Shown: positions 10,209 to 25,279 of the stretch, one piece after another
Layout: each line of letters starts with the position of its first letter
Position numbering within the stretch: position 1 is the stretch's first letter
Source: Ziziphus jujuba
Taxonomy: Eukaryota > Streptophyta > Magnoliopsida > Rosales > Rhamnaceae
Direction: 5' to 3'
Assembly (NCBI RefSeq): GCF_031755915.1
Contig: NC_083385.1
Coordinates: 9,755,001 to 9,819,000, forward strand
Length of the DNA stretch: 64,000 bases
Made by a program: the position numbers and the translations under genes
Notes under the pieces: generated by a model
What the model was told of the DNA's origin: nothing
Seen by the model: only the letters and a program-made list of their open reading frames with translations
Databases searched by the model: none

Positions 10209-12164
10209 TCAAGCAAGGCGCAGGTCATGCAGATCGTAGGAACCAAATCCGACACCGTTTTGGATATTAGGGTGAGTGTGGGTGTGGGGTTGGTGGCGGA
10301 AAGCATATAGGTTGGAGGCTCCATTTGCCAATGCAACCGCTGATTCATAGTCTTCGTCGTTGTCGTCCACTAACCCATACGGTGGATCCTCACATTTTGC
10401 TTGCTTTTAATATTCCAAACAAATTCAACATAAATTAATTAAGATAACAACAAAAGAAGAAGACCAAATTATTCATGAATGAATTTCTAAGATTTGATTC
10501 TTACATAGCTCTGCATGAGATTTACATGTCTTTGCCGTAAGCTGTTTACCTGCCATTAGAGCAAAAGGAGTATAAGTTGAGATCCCAAAAGCTCTTATTC
10601 TTAAATGGCCCTACTTGCATCGTTTTTAATTTTTGCTAACCTTTTTCTTGCAAGTCTCTGTCTGAGTTTTGATCTTGTGGTACTGTCAAGAATACAGGAA
10701 TTAAGCTTGAAGGCAAATTTAAAATTAAAACAGAACGAATGAAGAATTTCTTGTACATTACTGACCTCTGTCAAGTGTCAAGAAATATTGCCAAAACTTT
10801 CAATAACTTACTTGTTTGATATAGCTTCTCAAGGTTTTAAAGTATCAAATCCCAGAGACATAACAAAGAAAAAAAAAAGTACATAAAAATGAACAACATA
10901 CAAACCAAAAGTGAAACAAGCAAATCTAAATACAAAAGATTTATCAATATAGTGCAACATAAGCAATTGAGTTAATTGCCTTTTTTTTTTTTTTTTTTTC
11001 CTTACCTAGAATTTTTTCTATCAATTATGTGGAAGATATATATAAAAATGTCAAAAAAAGATGATAATTAAGCAATTCAATTTGTGGAACTTTAAAGACT
11101 CTTCCTGCTCAGACAAATTTCATTCACTGGTTAAAGGGTCTTCTTTTCAACAATCACAGAAGAATATTAAAACACGAAATCACTGAAAAAAAATAAAAAA
11201 TCAAGATCTATGAAGGTCAACCAATCATATACAAAAAATTCTACGTTCTTTCTTCTAAATACACCTCGACCAATGGTATAGAAATAATGATAAACTTCCC
11301 GGAAATGTCTAAAAAGAACAGAAAAGTGCAAACCTTTCTGTCACGTATGGCTTCCAAGGAAGAATGCATGCTTTCCTCAAGACTTCGGAGCTCATCATAG
11401 GTCACGCCATCCAGATCATGACCCAGCCTCTGCCTTTAAAACAAAAAAAAAAAAAAAAAAAAAAAACCAAAAAAACCAAAAATAAAATAAAATTATACGT
11501 TCTTTTAAGAAAATAAATAAATAATAAAATTTCCAAATTAACCATACCCTAAATGACTAAATCGCAGCCAAAATTTTTTATCACTGATCTATTAGTGTTA
11601 TTAATTTACTACCTGATATCCCTCCTCAGTTTATAGTTAATGTCTTTCAGTTGCTTCAAGTTTTGCTGCATTGCCTTCATATTCCATAAATAAAAAAGGA
11701 TACCAAAAAAAAAAAACTGAATCATGATGAAGAAAAAACTCCAAACAAAACAAATTTCATAAAAGGTGATAAGCAAATGATCAGTTTGAGCAACCTCGTA
11801 GTGTGTTTGCCATAGATCGATCCCTGAAGTTTTCTGATACAGGTCAAAGATCTTCTTAGTCCTGATCGATCCAAGGAAAATAAAAAATAAAAAATCACAA
11901 ACACATCAAGAAAATAGAAGAGAAAAAAAGAGAGTTTGATTTAAAAAGAGAGATAGAAAGAGAGATCTGGACGTACGAGGTGGAAGGGCTAATGTACTCG
12001 TGGAATTTTCCAGTACTAGAGAACATGATAAGCGACACCTTGGCATCGCATAGAACAGTGAGTTCTTGAGCTTTCTTGAAAATCCCATTTCTTCTTTTCG
12101 AGTAGGTCACCTGCCTGTTGGTGTGGTTCTCAATCCGTTTGATCTCAATCTTTCCACGACCCAT
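10209..12164 (-). CDS. TM6: B-class floral MADS-box transcription factor, TM6 (paleoAP3) lineage
   Basis: Seven exons, minus strand: 12164-11977, 11861-11795, 11674-11613, 11433-11334, 10682-10641, 10549-10505, 10403-10209. Exon sizes 188/67/62/100/42/45 nt are the canonical AP3/TM6 set; the product is 232 residues. The MADS domain (1-60, [18 protein letters not shown]...) is followed by the I region, a K box (coiled coil, about 85-170) and a C-terminal region with the PI-derived motif (LYAFRHQPH...) and a terminal paleoAP3-type motif HDLRLA. The euAP3 motif is absent, so this is TM6 rather than AP3. The family heterodimerises with PISTILLATA to specify petals and stamens, TM6 acting mainly in stamens. 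TM6 is retained in many eudicots but lost in Arabidopsis. A poly-T run lies just upstream of the ATG. Confidence 0.95.
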
Positions 12165-13687
12165 TTTTACCTTTTTCTTTTTCTTTATCTTTTTTTTTTT
12201 TTTTTTTTCAAATCTTGTTCGGGAGAAATAAGAATATTGATGTGAGCTAGGGTTTGAAGGGAAAGAAGATGAAGAAGAAAGAAAGAAAGTGGACAGTTTC
12301 TATATCGGGAAAGTGAGATAAAAAGTTAGATTGTAGTGTAACTGTGAATGTCTCATGCTAATATCAGTGTAAGAGAGAGAGGATTATGCATCGATGGCGT
12401 GTGATAATATTGGTGCTTTTGACCATGACAGCACATAAAGATATCATAAAACGTCCTTGTTCTCCGTGTTAAACTCTAGTCTAGTATTAGCTCTTAACAA
12501 ACATTAATTTCCTACACCATGCTGTTGACGAGCACTTTAAATGAATTTTATAGGAGCAGCTCTTATTATTTTGACAATTAAAAGTTACTGTTTTTAATAT
12601 ATCTAATTTATTTAAAATGTTTGATTACCATTAATTTGGTTTTTATAGATAAAAATTCTCCAAAAAAATTATCTACTTTGTCATCTTCTCTACTCTATTC
12701 ATTCTGAAGAAACTGCAATATCCCTAAAATGTAAAAATGGAAAAGAAAAAACTAAAAGATAATTCTCCTTGCTCCCAAACAATTTACAATTTACAAAATG
12801 TTATCAAATTTGTTTTTTTTTTTTTCTTAACTGTTATGTCATATTATTATTTTGTGTAATTTTATTTACCCCCTGCTTGCTTAATTGAGGCAATAATCAA
12901 CGCAAAGTGTTAGGAACCTAGGCGCGCGGTACATAATTTCTTCTGCTATTTCGAAACAAGGTTATTATATGCAGAACTAATTAAAGACTCAAAAAAATTT
13001 GAAATAACTAGATTTGAACACCTTGGCCTCCGAGAGTCGCTGAAGAGCTAGAAATAATTGGCTAGTGTTGGAGGGAGAAGCTAAAAGAGCTATGCCAGCT
13101 GATGCATATGTATAGGTGTAACAAATTCGTAATTTACTGCCACGTCAAATCAAGACTCGAAAAGAGAGAAAAAGACATCGATGGGGAGGGTTCGAAGATA
13201 ATAACGTTGTTGGGTTATATAATAATAGCACTCTAAGCATAGCTTCTGACCACACCCTTTCTCACTTTTTTCATCATCCACAGTAAAAGATAAAAAAGAA
13301 AGAAAGAAAGAGCAAGCTAGATTCTGACATATAAAATTTCATTATCATACCTCTCTTATCAATCTCTCTCAGTCTCATCTGCAGCTTCGCATATTATATA
13401 TCTTTTAATTTATCTCTCTTCCTGATCACACACACACACTGGGTCTATTTCATCAAGCTCTAGCCGTTTTGATAGGGGTTTTTCATCTGGAGGATTTCTC
13501 GAAGTCTTGGGCTTCAACTCCTTCGTGTGGAGCTTGTGACCGAAAGAAAAGAAGGGGCTGCAGCTTTAACAAAATTGGTTCATAAGCCGATTACGAAAAT
13601 TAGATTTTCATTCAGTAGTATTCTGCGCCATTTTTTAGCTCGTTTGATTCTCTTTTGGTGGTATTAGGCGCCAGACCTGCTTGATTA

Positions 13688-13720
<33 letters not shown>

Positions 13721-15613
13721 CCTTGCTCCAAGTTAATATATGGATACGTTTTCGATACAGGTATTGGAAGGCTGCCACTGGTCAGTTGGCTTCTTATTAA
13801 TCCACGCTATATTTAAATGTGTATATAGTATGTTTATTTCCTCTTTTTTTTGGGTCTGAAATAACTTTATCTAATTTTTGGTCTAATAAAAATATTATTA
13901 TTAGAGCAAAAATTCCAATTTTAGTTTTTAATTTTATTTTTGTCTAATTTTAAGTCTATTTTTTATTTTTGTAATTTTGGACTTTTATTGTTTAGGCATA
14001 AAAAGATATTATTAATTTGTGGTTTAGTAAAATTATTTTATTTAATTTTTGGTAAATTTTTTTATTAGACAAGAAATTCTAATTTTATCCTTATTTTATT
14101 TGTATATCTAGTGTTTGGTCCAAACAAAATTAATATTTTTTAGAATTTTAATTTAAATATAATAGGAATGGATTGAATTTTTTCAAATAAAAAATCATCT
14201 AACTCATCCAACAGTAAAATTAATATAATTAGTTAATTGAACTGATTTGTAACTTTAGAATTCAATTCAAGTAATTTCAAACTAAACTTTAGAATACTAA
14301 TCAACATTTAACTCTATATATATGGATATATTTATATTTTCTCAATTGTGTTCATTTTGTAACGGTAAACTTGTCACTAAACCCTCTATTCAAAATTGTT
14401 ACTCTAGGATTGGCTTATTGATTTATTTATTTATTTGGGTATTAGCTGAGGATTCGAGATCATTGTGCCAGGAAAAAGTGGATTGAAAATTAAATATTTA
14501 AATTACCAGCAAATTAATGTAAAAAATTATAAATAAAATGAAAATAATCATTGATCATCGAATAATGACGGACGGAGGGAAAGTGATGGGCCCATATAGA
14601 GAAGTTCTATTGAGCCGCTTATTTTAATGGGTTTGAAATCGTGTTAGTTGGGCTTGGACCGTAACTTAGCCGGGTATAACAGACTGAAAACTGAATAGCC
14701 TTGACTGCTAACAGTTGACGGCATATGTGTGTGTGTGTGTCTCTTTTTATAGATATATATATATATATATATATATCCACACTTCAAACGAAATGACAGA
14801 GAGAGTACCGAAAATTTACTCCCACATTTCTAATGAGTGACCTTTAAATGAGGTTAAGAGGTGGGTACTGGGGGAGGTTCACTTTAAACTTCGTCTTTGC
14901 TTATCTGATTGGATTGATTAGTTATTAGAAATGATATTTCAACAACCAACTTTTTAGATTCTAATGTTGATGTATTTTTATAATTTGTAGGTCCCTTAAC
15001 TAATATGGATACAAATTTACACCAAAAATTAACTGTCTTATATATGAAAGGGTAAATTTCATTATATTATGCCTTGTTATTTTTTTAATATTAATTTGTT
15101 ATTTTTTTAATCTTATATTTTTATGAAAAATATTAGTAAAGCCTTTTCACGTTTTGTTTTTGTTTTAATACACTGCGTGTTTTTAAAACTCTTATTGAAA
15201 CATTTAAAATTTAACCCATTTATTTTTCTTTGGATACATTTTTTAAATTTTTTGTTTTACTTTTTTAGATTTTTTTTTAAAGAACTTTCTTTCTTGAAAA
15301 AAGACTAAAGACAAACCCAAAAAAAAAAAAAAAAAAAAAAAAAACACATGCGAACAGACACACATATGCATATTTCAAAAACAAAAAAAAGAAGCTAAAT
15401 TCTCAAAATATGGTGTTAAAATCCATCTTTTTTAATTTATCAAAAAATAAATAAATAACAAGTTTTGTATATGAATAACTAGGATGGTCTTAAACACAAC
15501 ATTAAAAATTAAATTTATCCATATTTTTTATATTTGAAACTATGTTTAAAAAAAAAAAAGGAAAAAATTTATTATGAATTTGATTATATTATTTTGATTA
15601 TTCTTTTATCTCT

Positions 15614-15647
<34 letters not shown>

Positions 15648-17337
15648 ATTTCATTAAATAAAGATAAATAAATCAAATTCTAACTTTATTATTAAAAATT
15701 TTAAAACATAATAACCTATTGAAACGAAATTTAGATATAAAGGGATTATACTATTTTTTTATAATAAAAATTTATAAAACACATTGAATAACATCTCTCT
15801 AATGCCTTATAGTCGGAAGCAGATGAAAAAAAAAATAAAAAAAATGGTGATCCTCCGTGGCAGTTGAAAGAAGGAGGGCAGCATAATTATTTTATTTATT
15901 TATTTTTATTTTTTCCAGACATGAGTGAATTGCCTCGTTATTGTTTATGTGGTAGAATGTAGATGCTCAATATTCCACCTTCAAAATAAAATAAAATAAA
16001 CATCTGCAGTACTGATTTTTATTAATTAAAATTTTTCCTATTTAAAATTTGTATGACTATCAGCACAGCACTGAATATCTAGACCCTTCCAATCTAATTC
16101 AAAAACAAATTGTTTCATAATTTTTTTTAATAAAAACCATAGGAATGAGCTTGTTATATTTCTATAATTACTGTTGTTCTAAATATGTATGAACTTTAAA
16201 AACATTTTGATTAAGGGTTAAATACAGTTAGCTCCTTAATTATTTCACGTATTCCATATGAATTTTGTGAAATTAATTATACATAATTAATATCACTTTA
16301 TTGGAAAGCTATTTTATTATGTTCTATTTAATTTTTAATTGGTGTATATATCAAATCTTCCCAAATGTATTAGATAAAATTGAAAAATTAAACTTAAATG
16401 ACAAAAAAGTAGGTTGACAATGTAACACTTTTTATAGTTTTAGGGATTAGAATACAAAAATATAATAGTTTAGGCAGATAAATGTGTTTAACTCTTTAAT
16501 TAATAATGTAAAATTAATATCATAATTCTGTAAAATAAAAAAGATATATATATATATATATATATAATAGAAAATTCAGGAGAAAAAAAAAATTGTGAAA
16601 AATATTTTTCAGCTTGAAGCAGCAAATAAATCTCTACCATGCATAGTAAGTACGAATATCTCATAATTTCAACTGCTAACTACATGTTTTTATTTTATGT
16701 TTGCGTGTTTCTTTTTGTTTAATTTTTGGGCTGACAAACTGCTTACTGGTAACTACTTGGCTGTGATGGGTCGAAGCTATTGGAATTCAATAAGAAAATA
16801 TAACATTTGAAATTAGCTCCAACTGTATGCTTTTATTTTGCTGCCAAAGCGTAAAATAGCTTTTAGAAGGACATTGAATTAACAAAATTCAGTAATAAAG
16901 TGCACAAAACCACCATTTACCCGCCCCCTTACAATGCCAACCCTATTAACATTATGTTTATTAAAAAAAACCAAAATTATTAGAGAGAGTCCAATATTAT
17001 TCAATCCCTCCACATGTGGTGTGTGACAATATCACTTTTTGTGCGTCCGAATGTAGCTAACTGCAACCTTGGAAGAAGTTGAACGTTGTGATCAAATAGT
17101 ATGGCAACTATGCATCTATTAATAAATGCAATAAGATTTTTAAACCCATGATTGATCAATTAGTTGGGTGCTTTTAATGTCGGCTCCTTTGAAGTTGCAG
17201 TGTTTGGTTGTGGCTTTTAAAGCGTGCATATAAAAAAAAATTGTATAGAAAAAGAGAAGAAGAAACAACTGGGTGACAAAAAAGACCATAGAAACCCAAG
17301 TCCTGATTTCTGAGATCTTGTTAAGGTGTTGATCAAC
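12165..17337. other. 5.2-kb intergenic between divergent TM6 and ALDH3F1
   Basis: The two flanking genes point away from each other, so both promoters lie here. About 13260-13760 is less AT-rich and looks like a transcribed leader (CT-rich, TATA-like stretches, a plausible donor after cgatacag at 13760). 13850-16600 is very AT-rich with alternating AT tracts (14753-14776, 15616-15645, 16541-16565) and poly-A (15319-15345). No intact protein gene found. Confidence 0.55.
13690..13718. repeat. (CT)n microsatellite
   Basis: About 14 CT units inside the leader-like stretch between TM6 and ALDH3F1, just upstream of an ATG at 13741. Confidence 0.9.
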
Positions 17338-20493
<3,156 letters not shown>

Positions 20494-20970
20494 CCACGTA
20501 TATATAATATACCAATGTTAATTACTCCACGGCAGTCAGTCACTGTTATTCATTATAGGAGTAAAAGGATTTGAAATGTGTTAATAAACGAATAATTACT
20601 CCACGGCAGTCAGTCACTGTTATTTATTATAGGAGTAAAAGGATTTGAAGTGTGTTAATAAATGAACCACCTTCTAGCTGCTTGATTAAGTTTATCATCA
20701 TCGTTTGCCGCCGTGCTTCTTTGTACCATGCAACATAATTCTTCTATGAAATAAAATTATCTTTTTAATTCTATGTGTTTGCCAAAAACTCAAATCAAAT
20801 TATTTTCTTGCTATGCCGTACACTGCAGCTCAACTTCTAGAAATATATAGTGGGTCCGAGTCCAGTATATATAATTCCTCCAATAAATTGGTGACACGTG
20901 ACCTTCGGTCTTTAATTTCCATGGTACATGTATCCTTATATATCATAGCCATTTCCATTCAATTGCTTCA
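20494..20970. other. ALDH3F1 3' UTR and promoter of next gene
   Basis: The first half is the ALDH3F1 3' UTR with a tandem duplication. TATA-like stretches near 20864 (gtatatataatt) and 20937 (ttatatatc) could serve the downstream small gene. An ACACGTGA G-box-like element lies at 20893-20900. Confidence 0.5.
20519..20666. repeat. 74-bp tandem duplication in ALDH3F1 3' flank
   Basis: Two adjacent copies (20519-20592 and 20593-20666) beginning taattactccacggcagtc, differing by about three substitutions. The low divergence implies a recent event. They lie 26 bp downstream of the ALDH3F1 stop codon, so both are probably transcribed. Confidence 0.9.
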
Positions 20971-21459
20971 ATGGAAACGGCGGTGCATCGTCATCGTCTG
21001 CGTTGGACTTCAGCTTACACCTCAGCGATATCCAATCATAAACAAGCAAAGAAAGAGAATGTCCGGACCCACACGGGGTTGGGCATGACCATGAGAGGAG
21101 TTCTAGCCCTAAAACGTGTGCTTCCTTCAAATTCAAATCCAGTCATCACCAACTCCAATTATCCACCACGATCCCTTGGGCCTCGTTGCAGGAGGAAATC
21201 GATGGCCGACGAAGCACCGAATAAGACCCTTCCATATGAATCGGCAACGAAGCAGGGTATCGACAGCAAAGCAAAAGAAGATGATGCAGAATCGAAGCAG
21301 TCGCGGGCTCCACCGCCGCCGGAGAAGCCGTTGCCTGGGGATTGTTGCGGAAGCGGATGCGTTCGGTGCGTTTGGGATGTGTATTACGAGGAGCTCGAGG
21401 AATACAACAAGCTATACAAAACTGAATCGGAGGCCAATTCAAATTCAAAGTCCTCTTGA
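20971..21459 (+). CDS. Oxidoreductase-like (OXLD1-type) small Cys-rich protein
   Basis: Single-exon frame of up to 162 residues. The C-terminal part carries the diagnostic signature of the oxidoreductase-like N-terminal domain family: PPPEKPLPGDCCGSGCVRC followed by VWDVYYEELEEYNKLY. The N-terminal half is Arg/Ser-rich without acids, as in a mitochondrial or plastid presequence. In-frame ATGs at 20971 (longest), 21085 (MTMRGVLALKRV, also presequence-like) and 21202 (cytosolic form) are all possible. If the TATA at 20937 is used, the 20971 ATG would have almost no leader, which favours 21085. The biochemical function of the family is not established; the clustered cysteines suggest metal or redox chemistry. 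Confidence 0.8.
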   Translation: METAVHRHRLRWTSAYTSAISNHKQAKKENVRTHTGLGMTMRGVLALKRVLPSNSNPVITNSNYPPRSLGPRCRRKSMADEAPNKTLPYESATKQGIDSKAKEDDAESKQSRAPPPPEKPLPGDCCGSGCVRCVWDVYYEELEEYNKLYKTESEANSNSKSS

Positions 21460-22021
21460 GTATAAAATTAAATTAATCTCGAAGGCTGCTTTTTGTTGAA
21501 CCGGATTGATCCATGATTTCCAGGAAGCGCTTAAACATTTGTTCGAATATTGTATTTTTTTTTTATCATTATTTTATTTTGTGAATGACGTTTCACTGTT
21601 ATTCTTTCGTGAAATGGATGTAACAGATAATATTGGGGATTTGGTTTTTATTATTATCATTATTATTGGAAAAAAACTTTCATAATTAGAATTTATAAGA
21701 TCTCATATTGATTTAATATCCATTTAATCCGAATGATTTCTCGCTACCTATTTAGTTGTTTTCGATTGTGCAAGAGAATGATTTTTTTTTTTTTTTTTTT
21801 TTTGCAATTTTAACCTGGAAAAGAGAAGCTTTGTTTTATTTAATGTTTTTTCTCTTTACGGTTTTAATTTTTATTTTTGGATTTTGTATTTTTATTTATT
21901 AACAAAGGAGAAACCCCAAATTATAAACAATAGGACAAGAATCTCTCAATGAACAAACCTACCTGCAATACACAAGCATCGTCAACTGAACTAGTTCAAA
22001 ATATACTAAAATACGAACTAT

Positions 22022-22088
22022 AACTAGCAATGGTTTTACCCCAAAAAAATGTTTTTATCAAAAAAAAAAAAACAAAAAACTAGCAATG
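22022..22088 (+). repeat. Mini poly-A insertion flanked by 11-bp direct repeats
   Basis: aactagcaatg at 22022-22032 and 22078-22088 flanks gttttacccc, a short A run, tgtttttatc and a second, longer A run. The two A-runs suggest either two successive events or an internally primed insert. Confidence 0.6.
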
Positions 22089-22270
22089 TTTTGGTTTTTC
22101 CCAAAAGGAATGCTTTGTTTTTTAGATTTTATTTATTTATTTATTTGCATTATGTTTTAGTGTTATAGAATAGGATGAGAACATTTTATATATTAAGACC
22201 ACTTCAAAATTCCAAATTCATTTTTCATAAACTTCAGAAAGATGATAAAAGTACTCAGAAAATTTAATTA

Positions 22271-22330
22271 AGACCATTGCAAATGGTTCTACCAAAAAAA
22301 AAAAAAAAAAAAAAAAAGACCATTGCAAAT
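22271..22330 (+). repeat. Mini poly-A insertion flanked by 14-bp direct repeats
   Basis: A perfect 14-bp repeat agaccattgcaaat at 22271-22284 and 22317-22330 flanks ggttctacc plus about 23 A. This is the cleanest target-site-duplication-like arrangement near GRXC3. Confidence 0.75.
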
Positions 22331-22546
22331 AGAGAAGCTTTTGAGTTCATGACTCATGATGAGTCCTTCAAATCAGCAACATAGCGAAAGTCTTTTATTA
22401 TTTTCCGTGGGCCTCATAATGTTAAACCCCTGGCCCATCAAAATGGGCCCAGGAGCTCCGTCATATGTAAACGCCGTGGTGAACGCGCTCTGGTAGTTTA
22501 GGAGGGCGGGTTCTCAGCAAAGACTGGTAAAATCACCTAAACGACG

Positions 22547-22728
22547 ATGAAGCAAAATATGAAGGTGGGTCTGGTTATTCTGGCAGGGGTGGCTTTGCTG
22601 CTGCTAGGGACGGCACCAATTGGAGCCAAAGCCTCCACTTCTGCTTCGGCATTCGTACACAACGCCATCTACTCCAACAAAATTGCCATTTTCTCCAAAT
22701 CCTACTGTCCGTACGTCATAATTCCACC

Positions 22729-22776
<48 letters not shown>

Positions 22777-24423
22777 ATATATCTATAGATATTGCATCGA
22801 TATATACATATACACGTATAATAGATGAAATTTAATTAAGTTTTATCATTTCTAGTTTTCGCTTTATTGCACAGGCGTAGAGGATTTTCTTTTCCACCGA
22901 AAGTGATAGATTGGGTGTGATTGATTGATAATTTGGATTTGATATAGGAATTGCGAGGATGTCTTCAATAAAAACTGGGTAAATAAATTGAATTTGATTT
23001 ACGAATTGGGCAATCAAACGCAGAAGTCCAGGTTGTTTTTATGTTAATTACTGTTTGTCATGTGAATTGATGTTAGACTTTCGTATGTTAATTATTATTA
23101 GGAATTTCTTTTGATTTTTCTCATATCGATGGTGGAAAAACTGCTACAGAATGTCCTTCTTTCGTGGATCATAACCTATTTTCAAATTTTTGTACAGTTA
23201 TTACTTTATTGATAATCATAAGTATCAAGGAAAGGAACCACGATTTTGGATATTTGAGACTTGCGCTATCTGTCAATCATGCTTATTTGAATTAATTTCT
23301 TTTTCCACAAATATAATTTAATTTATAATTTATAAGGTTATGTTTTAGGAAAAGATCAAAATGTACTTTTGGAGCGATGGACTTTACTCTTGAATGAACC
23401 TGGAATATTTGGTGTTTCGCTTTCCTTCTTTTACTGTTCTCAACCCCTTCTTTTGGGAACCACCTGGATTGGGTGTGGTCTTTTACTCGTTTATTTATTG
23501 GATTCCCTTGGGTCTCTGAATTTATTTTCTTATTATTAATTTGTGGGTTCTAAATTAGTTCAAACAACCACTTTCAATCGTTTTGGGTGTCAGAGGGATT
23601 TATGCACAATAAACCATAATTTACTGGAGATGGGGATCCCCTTCCACCAATTATTTCACGAATTGGATGAATTATTTTGTGCTTCTTGTAATTTTTGTTT
23701 ACCACTTTTTTTTAAAAAATAAAAAATAATAAAAAAAATTCTAAGGATGTAGTGGTGAATCATGTATATTTCTGTACTTTTCGAATTTTAAGAGTTGTCT
23801 TCAAAGTTGATTGATTAGCTATTGTCATGCTAATAGATGCTATCAAATACACTCTTTAGTAGGATCTATGGAGTACCTGTGTGCTTCGGGTGTGATATGT
23901 GTATTTTTATGTTATGTAAAATGACAAAGTATATGTTTTTCCTCTTAGGTATTGCATGCGTTCCAAGCGTATATTCAGTGAACTCCATGAGAAACCCTTT
24001 GTTGTTGAGCTTGATCTTCGAGGTATGCATCTGCAAAGGTTGTTAAATATCTGCTTCTTTTTCGAATAACCAAAAATGTTTTTAAATGGTTTGAAATCAT
24101 GCATGTGACAGATGATGGGCCCCAAATTCAGAGTGTTCTTCTAGATCTGATAGGACGGCGTACTGTTCCGCAAATATTTGTGAATGGCAAACATATTGGT
24201 GGCTCTGACGGTTAGTTCACGACTCTCTGTGTGTGTCTCTGTGTGTGTGTGTGTGTGTGTGTGTGTTTACAATGTTTTACCTTTTTCCGTTTGGTTGGTG
24301 ATTGGTCAATATATCTTGCATTGTTCTCTTCAATTTGCTTTGTTGCATGTCTACTTTTGTAATTCAGATCTCAAAGCTGCAGTTGAGAGTGGTCAATTAC
24401 AGAAACTTCTAGAAGCAAGTTGA
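22547..24423 (+). CDS. GRXC3: CPYC-class glutaredoxin with secretory leader
   Basis: Four exons: 22547-22710, 23949-24022, 24112-24210, 24368-24423, giving 130 residues. A hydrophobic leader (about 1-28) precedes a class I glutaredoxin fold. The active site C54-P-Y-C57 is split by intron 1, which lies inside the Pro codon. Other landmarks are the cis-proline motif GRRTVPQ and the glutathione-binding GGSDDL, ending [11 protein letters not shown]. Glutaredoxins use glutathione to reduce disulfides and glutathionylated proteins. The leader and the [14 protein letters not shown] segment match Arabidopsis GRXC3 better than GRXC4 from memory. Location inferred as the secretory pathway. Intron 1 holds a (CT)n tract and intron 3 a (GT)n tract. 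Tail-to-tail with the PMT gene. Confidence 0.93.
22731..22768. repeat. (CT)n microsatellite in GRXC3 intron 1
   Basis: About 18 CT units starting about 20 bp after the donor site, followed by a short GT and AT stretch. Confidence 0.9.
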
Positions 24424-24802
24424 TGAAATGAGGAACACAAATATCCAATATGAAGCTGCATATAATTAAAAAAGTTTTTTTGCTCCTCAAAGTAGGTCCA
24501 ATTTAATGTAGCTTAATGGTAACCGGAACTCATGTTGATGTACTGACGAACTTGCTAATAACTATGAGAATATCACGAAATTCGTTTTCTTTTTATTAGA
24601 GATTATATTAATGTATAAAAATTTTCCTAGATGTGCTTTTCATCTAATTACTTATGTACTTCTGACGGTTAATTTTGCATCTACCATTGTTCTTTCTGAT
24701 AGTTATTGCCTATGTCTTATTCAGCAAGTTATTACGGATTCAGCACGATATTATTTAATGCCCTGCATTTCTAATGGCTGGATTGTCTCCGTACTTCTAG
24801 GA

Positions 24803-24833
<31 letters not shown>

Positions 24834-25279
24834 TTTCCCCCTCCAATATGACTCTAATTTTAAGAGTTTGATAGAGGGAACAATACCATAGAATCTCAAA
24901 CTTTCAACTTTTAGCTTCCATTTACTCTTTCATGCGGTTCAAAATCTAATCTTTAAGGATGAGCGTTTCCGGTATGTTTTTCATCAAATGCTGCTACTTA
25001 AATTGATTAAAAATGAAACTTCTCTTATGCTGGAAGACAAAATGAGGGGAAAAAAAAAAAAAAATGAAGCTTTTGACTCATTATCTATTTTCTCACTGTT
25101 TGATAAGATTTGACAACAGTAAAAATTACATCCATCTTTTTTTCTGAATTGCAGCAAAAGATAGTAATTACATCCAGAAACAAGATGCCACAGAAAAAAT
25201 TGCTGGCCTATAAAATTGTCCGAGGAGGAGTGCTTTATATAACAACCAAACTATTTGGATTGCTCATGTCTCTAACTGA
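24424..25279. other. Convergent 3' flanks of GRXC3 and PMT gene
   Basis: Shared tail-to-tail region holding the two 3' UTRs. Contains (AT)n then poly-T at 24801-24836 and poly-A at 25050-25063. No gene seen. Confidence 0.6.

Larger units (their letters stand above)
21460..22546. other. Intergenic with poly-A mini-insertions
   Basis: 3' flank of the small Cys-rich gene and promoter of GRXC3. AT-rich, with poly-T (21782-21803) and two direct-repeat-flanked poly-A inserts (22022-22088 and 22271-22330). No gene seen. Confidence 0.6.

Noticed and set aside
13441..13600. Possible MIR159/319-like precursor (cttcaactccttcg)
   Set aside because: Neither the mature miR159/319 sequence nor a complementary arm is present.
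15123..15308. 61-codon Phe-rich frame
   Set aside because: Product of AT-rich/T-rich sequence only.
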